A stretch of 6,718 nt of DNA from Nitrospirota bacterium (lineage in GTDB: Bacteria; Nitrospirota_A; Leptospirillia; Leptospirillales; Leptospirillaceae), in assembly GCA_021795275.1 (NCBI GenBank), contig JAJYPO010000122.1:1-6718 (forward strand), in the 5' to 3' direction. Positions 1-4,939 of this stretch are shown in pieces. Within the stretch, counting starts at the first letter, position 1. Every line of letters starts with the position of its first letter. The notes beneath the pieces are model-generated. The model did no database searches, was not told the DNA's origin, and saw only the letters and a program-made list of their open reading frames with translations. Made by a program: the position numbers and the translations under genes.

Positions 1-2
1 GC

Positions 3-182
3 CGGACCTGCTCCGCCTGCGGCCACGTGTCTCCGGAAAATCGGAAGACGCAGGAGGCGTTCGTCTGCGTGGCCTGCGGTCATGCGGAAAACGCCGATGC
101 GAATGCGGCGAAAAATATTCTCGGGGCTGGGCAAGCCCGTAGCGCCTGTTCGGAGGCGAAAACCTCCGAGTCGGCGGCCTGA
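3..182 (+). CDS. tnpB: RNA-guided endonuclease TnpB (IS200/IS605 OrfB), C-terminal 59 residues
   Basis: This frame enters from the left edge and stops at TGA 180-182. It begins RTCSACGHVSPENRKTQ and continues with VCVACGHAENADANAAKNIL. The two CxxC pairs (CSAC and CVAC) form the TnpB zinc ribbon. The ADANAAKNI segment carries the last RuvC catalytic aspartate, so this end of the nuclease is intact. The family is the ancestor of Cas12: an RNA-guided DNA nuclease that promotes retention of its transposon by cutting the donor site after excision. After the RuvC motif only a short polar tail (GAGQARSACSEAKTSESAA) remains, as is usual for full-length TnpB. The 3' end of the gene overlaps the predicted guide-RNA scaffold. 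About 85% of the protein lies outside the window, so activity cannot be judged. Confidence 0.93.
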   Translation, partial: RTCSACGHVSPENRKTQEAFVCVACGHAENADANAAKNILGAGQARSACSEAKTSESAA

Positions 183-240
183 CCTTTCAGGCCCGCCGAT
201 CCATCCCCGTTTTCAGTCCGGGGAGTTGGCAGGAAGGAAT

Positions 241-260
241 CCCCTTCGTTCACGGAGGGG
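241..260 (+). repeat. Subterminal hairpin of the IS right end
   Basis: CCCCTTCG and CGGAGGGG form an 8-bp stem with one G-T wobble and a TTCA loop, ending 10 bases before the inferred element terminus. In IS200/IS605 elements a hairpin at this position is what the Y1 transposase TnpA recognises on single-stranded DNA. In the RNA form it would be the last stem of the guide scaffold. Confidence 0.78.
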
Positions 261-263
261 AGG
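257..263 (+). promoter_or_regulatory. Possible fortuitous ribosome binding site for the truncated EAL frame
   Basis: GGGGAGG lies in the 3' arm of the transposon hairpin and just beyond it, 11 bases before ATG 275. It is Shine-Dalgarno-like, but the spacing is longer than ideal and the hairpin would partly mask it. If used, it would let the element restart translation of the gene it broke. This is inference from sequence only. Confidence 0.3.
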
Positions 264-274
264 ACGTCAACCGG

Positions 275-1150
275 ATGATTGGAATTCATGCCCTGAGGCA
301 GGCGCGGATTCTTCGGGAGCGGCTGCTCCGGTCGGGACGCTTCCTGAGGGTTTCGATCAATATCGGCGCCAGCCATTTCCTTCATGAGGAATTCCTGTCC
401 AATGTGGAGGAATCGGTCGGTGGGGCCGGAGGGGAGGGGCTGGTCCTTGAGGTCACGGAAAGCGCCGCCCTTGAGGACATGCATCGGACGACTCGCCTGG
501 TGGAGGAATTGAAACGCCGCGGATTCGGGGCATCCCTCGACGACTTCGGAACGGGATACTCTTCCCTCCATTATGCGGCCGATCTCTCGATGACGGAGAT
601 CAAGCTCGATTCCTATTTTCTCCGACGCTTCCGGAGCTACACCAATGCCTTCGCCGTTGTGGGCTCGACCCTTTTGCTGGCCGATCTTTCGGGAAGCCGT
701 CTTGTGGGAGAAGGTCTCGAATTTCCCGAGGACCTCGCGCTCTGGCTTCGCATGGGAGGCCGTCTGATCCAGGGGTATCTTCTCGCCAGACCCATGCCGG
801 AGGAGGAGCTTCTTTCCTGGCTCGGCCGTCCCCTGCCACCGGAGCTCGCGACTGCCTCCCCGGTCTATCCGGTCGAAGATCTTCCCTTTCTCGAATACGC
901 CTTCCGCCCCTCCTCTTCCTACGAGGAAATGGACCACCGCCAGGCCGACTGTCCGCTGGACCTCTGGTTCGCCCAGCGCGGTGTTCTTTACTGTCACCTT
1001 CCTTCCTGGAGCGAGGCCAGGGACTCCCATAGACAGATGCACATTTCGGGGGCACTCTCCCTCAATGTCACAGAGAGGTTCGTGCGGGCGATCGGAAACC
1101 TTCGGGACGAGATGGACGCCTACCGGCTCACGTTCGGTCCTTCTGCCTGA
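275..1150 (+). CDS. 5'-truncated EAL-domain c-di-GMP phosphodiesterase with C-terminal CZB-like domain, disrupted by the IS
   Basis: EAL phosphodiesterases hydrolyse c-di-GMP to pGpG. The surviving 291 residues from ATG 275 start about a quarter of the way into the domain, at the helix usually read as IGxWVLRQA. Still present are VSINIGASHF (26-35), LEVTES with E59 and E62, DDFGTGYSSL with D89/D90, EIKLD with K110, GEGLE with E146, and QGYLLARPMP. The EAL signature, including its metal-binding glutamate, is missing because the transposon ends at about base 270. The product should therefore be catalytically dead unless the 5' part persists beyond the element. Residues 200-260 carry C226-x-L-D-x-W231, 20 residues, then H252-xxx-H256, resembling the CZB zinc-binding domain; H221 is an extra candidate ligand. 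The CZB glycine is replaced by Asp and the expected first His is not found. The frame stays open upstream through the element's right end without a stop, so ATG 275 is only the first convenient start. No clear terminator follows. It converges on the minus-strand reductase gene 45 bp away. Likely a pseudogene or gene remnant. Confidence 0.82.
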   Translation: MIGIHALRQARILRERLLRSGRFLRVSINIGASHFLHEEFLSNVEESVGGAGGEGLVLEVTESAALEDMHRTTRLVEELKRRGFGASLDDFGTGYSSLHYAADLSMTEIKLDSYFLRRFRSYTNAFAVVGSTLLLADLSGSRLVGEGLEFPEDLALWLRMGGRLIQGYLLARPMPEEELLSWLGRPLPPELATASPVYPVEDLPFLEYAFRPSSSYEEMDHRQADCPLDLWFAQRGVLYCHLPSWSEARDSHRQMHISGALSLNVTERFVRAIGNLRDEMDAYRLTFGPSA

Positions 1151-1195
1151 CCCTTTCTTGCAGACGCATCGCCCTCAGGTCTTTTTCCTGGCCGT

Positions 1196-1927
1196 TTACC
1201 GCGACAGGTAGCCGTAGAACATCTCGCTCCGGATGCGCGACTCCTCCACCAGGAACTGCCCAAGGAGAGTCTGGTGAAAGGCGTCGACCATGGCGGGCGG
1301 TCCGGACAGATAGAGGAGGGAGTCCTCCCCCGCCATCTCAAGAATCCGGGAAAGGCCCTCATTGATCCGCTCCTGACGGGAGCCTCCGACCGGGAGGCCT
1401 TCCTTGGTCAGGACAGGGACCCATGCGACGACTTCCTCCCGCACCCACTCCTGACATTCCGAAAGAAACGGCGTCTCGTCCACTGTCCGGTTTACCGTCA
1501 TGAGAAAGATCCTGAAAGGCGATTCCTTTCGCTTCTTGAGGCTTCGGACCATGCTCCGAAAGGGGGTGATCCCGATGCCACCCGCCAGAAAGACCAGATT
1601 CTTCGGTCCTTCTCCCCGCGGAAGAATGAAGTCCCCGCTTGCCTCCTCGATCAGGAAGGTCTGGCCGGGACGAGCGCCCTTCAGCGCTTTCTTGAAGGGC
1701 GAGCCCGGAGTCAGTCGTGTGGCGATTGAAACGGTAGGGAGCTCCTCCGGGGCGCTGCAGAGGGAGAAGGTCCGGCTCCGGTCGTCCAGGGGGTGGTCGG
1801 GAGGGAAAGAGAAAAGGGATGCTTGGCCGGCTTCGAAGGTGAAGGCGGAGTCTGATATCTCGAACTCGGCCCAAAGAGTCCCGGCGGCAACCGGAACAGT
1901 TCGGAGGAGGCGGGCGGAAAACTCCAT
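1196..1927 (-). CDS. FAD/NAD(P)-binding oxidoreductase, ferredoxin-NADP reductase-like
   Basis: This 243-residue soluble flavoprotein probably moves electrons between NAD(P)H and a partner through FAD. Visible motifs follow the family order. RTFSLCSAP (52-60) is the RxxS flavin-binding motif, and TRLTPGSPFKKAL (70-82) belongs to the FAD domain. LAGGIGITPFRSM (114-126) is the glycine-rich nucleotide-binding loop. YLSGPPAMV (206-214) corresponds to the usual CGPPxMV with Ser for Cys. SEMFYGY (234-240) is the typical C-terminus. No 2Fe-2S ferredoxin, globin or heme domain is fused, so the partner must be separate. ATG at 1925-1927 is preceded by AAAGGA at a 5-base spacing. That site overlaps the stop codon of the upstream GGDEF-EAL gene, so the two are probably co-transcribed and translationally coupled. 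The substrate is unknown. Confidence 0.87.
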   Translation of the reverse strand: MEFSARLLRTVPVAAGTLWAEFEISDSAFTFEAGQASLFSFPPDHPLDDRSRTFSLCSAPEELPTVSIATRLTPGSPFKKALKGARPGQTFLIEEASGDFILPRGEGPKNLVFLAGGIGITPFRSMVRSLKKRKESPFRIFLMTVNRTVDETPFLSECQEWVREEVVAWVPVLTKEGLPVGGSRQERINEGLSRILEMAGEDSLLYLSGPPAMVDAFHQTLLGQFLVEESRIRSEMFYGYLSR

Positions 1928-1932
1928 AAGGG

Positions 1933-1938
1933 TCCTTT
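1933..1938 (-). promoter_or_regulatory. Shine-Dalgarno of the reductase gene, overlapping the upstream stop codon
   Basis: On the minus strand the sequence reads CTGAAAGGACCCTTATG. AAAGGA sits 5 bases before the reductase ATG and shares its first A with the TGA stop (1938-1940) of the GGDEF-EAL gene. Ribosomes terminating on the first gene are positioned to start the second, which supports an operon and coupled expression. Confidence 0.65.
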
Positions 1939-4661
1939 CAGTCGTCGGTCCAGGAATGGATCTGCCCGGCCGGATGAGTGAAGTGCTTCCCGAAGAGGGC
2001 TTCCAATGCCGTCGGAGGGAGAGGCCGGCTGGAGAAAAAGCCCTGGATCCGGTCGCACTGGTGCTTTTCCAGATAATCCCACTCCTCGGCGCTCTCCACG
2101 CCTTCGGCCGTGGTGGTAAAGTCCAGGCGCTTGCCCAGACCGATGATCGTCCGGACGAGTTCGGAGCGTTTGAGGTCGGAGAAAAGGTTGGTGACGAGCG
2201 AGCGGTCGATCTTGACCTCGGCGATGGGATAGGTGGTGAGGTAGGAAAGTGCCGTAGCCCCGGTTCCGAAGTCGTCGATGGAGATCCGGATGGCCTGGCG
2301 GTGAAGCGATTCTACCACCGAAAAGAAATTCTCGGAATCCTTGATCACCTCCGACTCGGTGATCTCGAGGAGGAGGACCTCCGGGGGAACCCCCACCTTG
2401 TCGAGGATGGAGAGCACTTCCTCGACGAATCCCTCCCGGACGAAGTGCTGATAGGAGATGTTGACCGATACGGATATCCGGTTACCGTCGGTCCTCCATC
2501 GCTTGGCCTGTTCCATGGCCATCCGGAGCACGGTATTGCCGATCGGGACGATGAGCCCTGTCCGCTCGGCCAGGGGAATGAAGTCGGCCGGAGAGACGCG
2601 TCCGGCGTCGGGGGACTCCCATCGCACCAGGGCTTCCGCGCCGACGACCTTGCCCGACTGGGTCTCGATCTGGGGCTGATATTCGAGAAAAAATTCCCCC
2701 CGAAGAAGCGCCTGTTTGAGGGCCTGCTCGAGCTGGAGATCACGGAGGGAGGACGAGGACATGGCCTCCTCGAAGAAGCGGATGCGGTTCCTTCCCGCTT
2801 CCTTGGCCCGGTTGAGGGCAATGTCCGAATTTTTGACCAGATCTTCGGGGGATTCGCCGTCCCGGGGGAAAAGGGCCACTCCCATGCTCGCGGTCAGGGC
2901 GATCTCCTGTCCTGCCACCTCGAAGGGGTTGTCCAGACTCCTGAGCAGACGGTCGCAAAAGAGGGAGACATCCTTCTCCGTCGGGCATTCGGTCAGCATT
3001 ACGAGAAATTCGTCTCCCCCGATACGGGCCAGGGTGTCGTTTGGTGACAGGAGCCCGGAGAAGCGCCGGGAAAGGGCCTGGAGAAGCTCGTTTCCCGCCC
3101 CGTGGCCCAAAGAGTCGTTGATCCGCTTAAAAAGGTCGATGTCGACCATCCCGATGGCCAGGATGCGGCGATTGTTTCTGGCCCAGGGGAGAAGGGTGGC
3201 CAGGCGGTCCTGGAAAAGGCTCTGGTTCGGGAGATGGGTGAGGGTGTCCCGGTATGTCAGGTTCCAGATCATCTCCTGGGCCCGCCGCCGCTCGGTGTTT
3301 TCCTGAAAGACCATGACCACCCCGGTGAGAAGTCCGTCCCGGCTGTGGATGGGGGCCGCCGAATCGGAGATCGAGGTGATGCGTCCGCTCCGGCTGATCA
3401 GGGCGGTGTGGTTTGCAAGCCCCACAACGATGTCGTTCTTCAGGACCCGGTCGATCGGAACCTCCACTCGTTCCCCGGTCTTTTCGTTGAGGATCCGGAA
3501 GATCTCGTAGACGGGGCGTCCCAGGGCTTCCTCGACCCCGTATCCCGTGAGGCGTTCGGCGACCTGGTTGATGAAGGTGACCGTTCCGGAGACGTCGGTG
3601 GCGATGACGCCGTCCCCGATGGATGCAAGCGTCGTCCGGAGCCACTCCCCCTGAGCTTCGAGCGCCAGTTCTGCGTTCTTGAGGCGCGAGACGTCGCTCC
3701 CTTTCCATTCGAGGTACCGGGATCGCCGGCCGATCCGGGTCGGGGTCATCTGGGCCATGAGCCAGGTCAGGGCGGGAAGGGACGGATCGCGGAAGGGAAG
3801 GAGATGCTGGCGGGGTGCACCGGGGTCCGCGAGGAAGGCCTCCCATTCAAGGGCGGCCTCTCCGAGGGACGGACTTTCCCGGAGGAGGTCCGCCAGGGGG
3901 ATCGCATCGCATCCGGAGTGGTTCCTGCAAAAGAGATCCCGGAAGCGGCGGTTCGCAAAAAGAATTCTCCCCCGAAGATCGGTCAGGACGATCATCTCCT
4001 CCGAGTCTTCCGCGGCGAAGTCGAGCAGGACCTGGTGGGTGTGGCGCCGGGAGGTCGAGAAAAACAGGATCGCGCCGGCGTAAAGAACGGTCAGGAAACC
4101 CTGGAGAAGGATGAGAATCGAGCGGGTCCGGTAAAGGGAGGCCAGACGAAGAGTCTCCCTCCGGAGCTGTTTGTCTATTTCGTAGGAGAAGGAAACGATC
4201 CGGAAGCTCAGTCGGCGGTAGTCCCTGGAAAGAGGATCCGATAGAGAAGGGGGCCTTCCGGAAAAATTTCGGGTCAGACTGAAGAAATAGCGGTCGCATC
4301 CCCGAGCGACATCGGTGAGGGAGCGTCGCATTTCCAGAGAAAGGAACGGTCTTCTGCGGTCCAGATCGGAGAGGACCGCCCGGGCCTGGAGGGACAATCC
4401 CAATACGTAGCGTTCGGATTCTGGCTCTTTTTTCAGGATGGCGGCCAGGAAGGCCGCATGAATGGCCCGGTCGAGGGAGGTCATGTCGAATCCCAGGGCT
4501 TCTGTGGCGTGGACCGCCTCCGCGACCCTTTTTTCGGCCATGTGGTTCCGGGCAAAGAAGAGGAACAGCGGAGCGGAAACGCCCAGGAAAAGGAGCGTCG
4601 CCAGCAGCACGGGAAGCGCGAGGAGGAGCTCCCGCCATGATCGGGGGAAGGAATGTGTCAT
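1938..4661 (-). CDS. Membrane-anchored PAS-PAS-GGDEF-EAL c-di-GMP turnover protein
   Basis: This 907-residue inner-membrane signalling protein could both make (GGDEF) and degrade (EAL) c-di-GMP. Domains in order: TM1 about 12-36; a helical, probably periplasmic sensor region 37-178; TM2 about 181-202; a divergent PAS about 212-330; a clearer PAS about 340-460 (SIGDGVIATDVSGTVTFINQ); GGDEF about 465-632; EAL about 643-890. The GGDEF signature is intact (GGDEF 548-552, with FKRINDSLGHGAGN upstream). The inhibitory I-site RxxD is absent: SPND (539-542) holds only its Asp. In the EAL domain E676 (EALVRW), E766 and E769 (LEITES), D796/D797, K817, E853 and Q873 are all present, so hydrolysis looks possible. 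The loop after DDFGTG reads ATALSYL rather than the usual YSSLSYL. C245-xx-H248-xx-C251 in the first PAS is a curiosity. The ATG has AAGGAA five bases upstream, and a strong sigma70-like promoter lies about 75 bases upstream. The net direction of activity cannot be told from sequence. Confidence 0.94.
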   Translation of the reverse strand: MTHSFPRSWRELLLALPVLLATLLFLGVSAPLFLFFARNHMAEKRVAEAVHATEALGFDMTSLDRAIHAAFLAAILKKEPESERYVLGLSLQARAVLSDLDRRRPFLSLEMRRSLTDVARGCDRYFFSLTRNFSGRPPSLSDPLSRDYRRLSFRIVSFSYEIDKQLRRETLRLASLYRTRSILILLQGFLTVLYAGAILFFSTSRRHTHQVLLDFAAEDSEEMIVLTDLRGRILFANRRFRDLFCRNHSGCDAIPLADLLRESPSLGEAALEWEAFLADPGAPRQHLLPFRDPSLPALTWLMAQMTPTRIGRRSRYLEWKGSDVSRLKNAELALEAQGEWLRTTLASIGDGVIATDVSGTVTFINQVAERLTGYGVEEALGRPVYEIFRILNEKTGERVEVPIDRVLKNDIVVGLANHTALISRSGRITSISDSAAPIHSRDGLLTGVVMVFQENTERRRAQEMIWNLTYRDTLTHLPNQSLFQDRLATLLPWARNNRRILAIGMVDIDLFKRINDSLGHGAGNELLQALSRRFSGLLSPNDTLARIGGDEFLVMLTECPTEKDVSLFCDRLLRSLDNPFEVAGQEIALTASMGVALFPRDGESPEDLVKNSDIALNRAKEAGRNRIRFFEEAMSSSSLRDLQLEQALKQALLRGEFFLEYQPQIETQSGKVVGAEALVRWESPDAGRVSPADFIPLAERTGLIVPIGNTVLRMAMEQAKRWRTDGNRISVSVNISYQHFVREGFVEEVLSILDKVGVPPEVLLLEITESEVIKDSENFFSVVESLHRQAIRISIDDFGTGATALSYLTTYPIAEVKIDRSLVTNLFSDLKRSELVRTIIGLGKRLDFTTTAEGVESAEEWDYLEKHQCDRIQGFFSSRPLPPTALEALFGKHFTHPAGQIHSWTDD

Positions 4662-4736
4662 GGGCGTTCCTTGCCGGACGGACCCGCGTGGATCGGGAAT
4701 GATTTTTCCAGGTCGATGCCGCTGGAATATGAGAAA

Positions 4737-4765
4737 ACCATAAGCTTAATTTTTGTCAATGTCAA
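4737..4765 (-). promoter_or_regulatory. Sigma70-type promoter for the GGDEF-EAL/reductase operon
   Basis: On the minus strand there is a perfect -35 TTGACA (4765-4760), exactly 17 bases, then -10 TATGGT (4742-4737; four of six consensus bases). Transcription would start near 4730, giving a leader of about 69 bases before ATG 4661. The -35 is followed at once by a second TTGACA (tandem TTGACATTGACA), but that copy has no good -10 at 17 bases. The region is much more AT-rich than the surrounding genes, which fits a promoter. Confidence 0.65.
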
Positions 4766-4778
4766 GGATCCCTTATGG
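4738..4778. repeat. Inverted repeat CCATAAG-N27-CTTATGG framing the minus-strand promoter, possible operator
   Basis: CCATAAG (4738-4744) and its exact complement CTTATGG (4772-4778) have centres 34 bp apart, roughly three helical turns. One arm overlaps the -10 of the minus-strand promoter; the other lies just upstream of its -35. This is a plausible site for a dimeric or looping regulator. Seven-base arms can arise by chance, so the operator role is inference. Confidence 0.35.
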
Positions 4779-4811
4779 ACCAAATATTTTGTCGTTTGCA
4801 GAGCCGGTCCC

Positions 4812-4840
4812 TTGACCGACTCCGATGAGGGGGGTATGGT
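4812..4840 (+). promoter_or_regulatory. Sigma70-type promoter for the radical SAM gene
   Basis: TTGACC (4812-4817), 17 bases, TATGGT (4835-4840), the same -10 as the divergent promoter. TATAAG follows directly at 4841 and could be an alternative -10, but it lacks a -35 at proper spacing. Transcription would begin near 4847, leaving a leader of about 93 bases to GTG 4940. Confidence 0.5.
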
Positions 4841-4859
4841 TATAAGAATCGTTCCTCAT
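4825..4859. repeat. Inverted repeat ATGAGG-N23-CCTCAT around the plus-strand -10 and start site
   Basis: ATGAGG (4825-4830) and CCTCAT (4854-4859) are exact complements flanking the predicted -10 and transcription start. They could be half-sites of an operator; the predicted start lies inside the repeat, so the transcript would carry only the second arm. Arms are short, so chance is a real alternative. Confidence 0.25.
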
Positions 4860-4925
4860 TCTTTTGGGTCCTGACGGAGGTTGGTCGGTCGGGGACGGTG
4901 CTTACGCTTCCCGACAGGGTTGCAG

Positions 4926-4932
4926 AAGGGAG
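4926..4932 (+). promoter_or_regulatory. Ribosome binding site that fixes the radical SAM start at GTG 4940
   Basis: AAGGGAG ends 7 bases before GTG 4940-4942. The longer in-frame start at GTG 4898 has no well-spaced Shine-Dalgarno (GGAGG is 17 bases away) and would add 14 residues unlike the family. The protein from 4940 begins directly with the beta strand of the B12-binding fold. Confidence 0.6.
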
Positions 4933-4939
4933 CGATGCT

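Larger units (their letters stand above)
1..270 (+). mobile_element. Right end of an IS200/IS605-type (TnpB-carrying) insertion sequence, left part outside the window
   Basis: The sequence shows the 3' end of a tnpB gene, about 88 non-coding bases, then a subterminal hairpin (241-260) and a terminus reading GGACGTCAA. IS200/IS605 elements characteristically have a subterminal palindrome and a short TCAA-like right terminus, and they insert without target duplication. I place the boundary at 270/271 because recognisable EAL-domain coding sequence starts directly afterwards. The left end, the TAM or target pentanucleotide and any tnpA gene lie upstream of the window, so I cannot tell whether the element is autonomous. 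The exact end could be off by a few bases. Confidence 0.85.
124..287 (+). ncRNA. Predicted omegaRNA/reRNA (TnpB guide RNA): scaffold to 270, guide from 271
   Basis: Five stem-loops follow each other on the strand of tnpB. They are: 124-128 with 134-138 (GGGCT/AGCCC); 150-156 with 163-169 (TCGGAGG/CCTCCGA, 7 bp, loop CGAAAA); 173-181 with 188-197 (GGCGGCCTG/CAGGCCCGCC, 9 bp with one bulged C, enclosing the tnpB stop codon); 205-209 with 219-223 (CCCCG/CGGGG); and 241-248 with 253-260 (CCCCTTCG/CGGAGGGG, one G-T wobble, loop TTCA). Known TnpB guide RNAs come from the 3' end of tnpB plus the element's right end, and use the flanking 16-20 nt as guide. By that rule the guide starts CCGGATGATTGGAATT at 271. 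The 5' end and guide length are estimates, and the pairings were found by eye, not by energy folding. Confidence 0.72.

Noticed and set aside
124..270. CRISPR-like repeat or attenuator reading of the stem-loop run
   Set aside because: The stems differ in sequence and there are no repeated units or spacers. The position at the tnpB 3' end fits a transposon guide RNA better.
80..1042. Long minus-strand open frame opposite the EAL gene
   Set aside because: Its translation shows no recognisable domain, while the plus-strand frame has clear EAL motifs. It is a by-product of high GC content.
1146..1186. Possible terminator between the convergent genes: CCTGA...TCAGG followed by TCTTTTT
   Set aside because: The stem is only 5 bp with a 24-base loop, too weak to call, although the T-run is suggestive.
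1500..3047. 515-residue plus-strand open frame opposite the reductase and GGDEF-EAL genes
   Set aside because: It overlaps two genes with strong motifs on the other strand, and its own translation is low in recognisable structure. Antisense shadow.
3102..4244. 380-residue plus-strand open frame opposite the PAS region
   Set aside because: Shadow of the 907-residue protein; no independent motif or ribosome site.
4837..4874. Tiny open frame (MVIRIVPHSFGS) in the leader of the radical SAM gene
   Set aside because: Its ATG lies within the predicted -10 region, so it would not be transcribed from that promoter, and it has no ribosome site.
4898..4939. Longer start (GTG 4898) for the radical SAM protein
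   Set aside because: It adds 14 residues before the first beta strand and lacks a well-spaced Shine-Dalgarno, whereas GTG 4940 has AAGGGAG at 7 bases.
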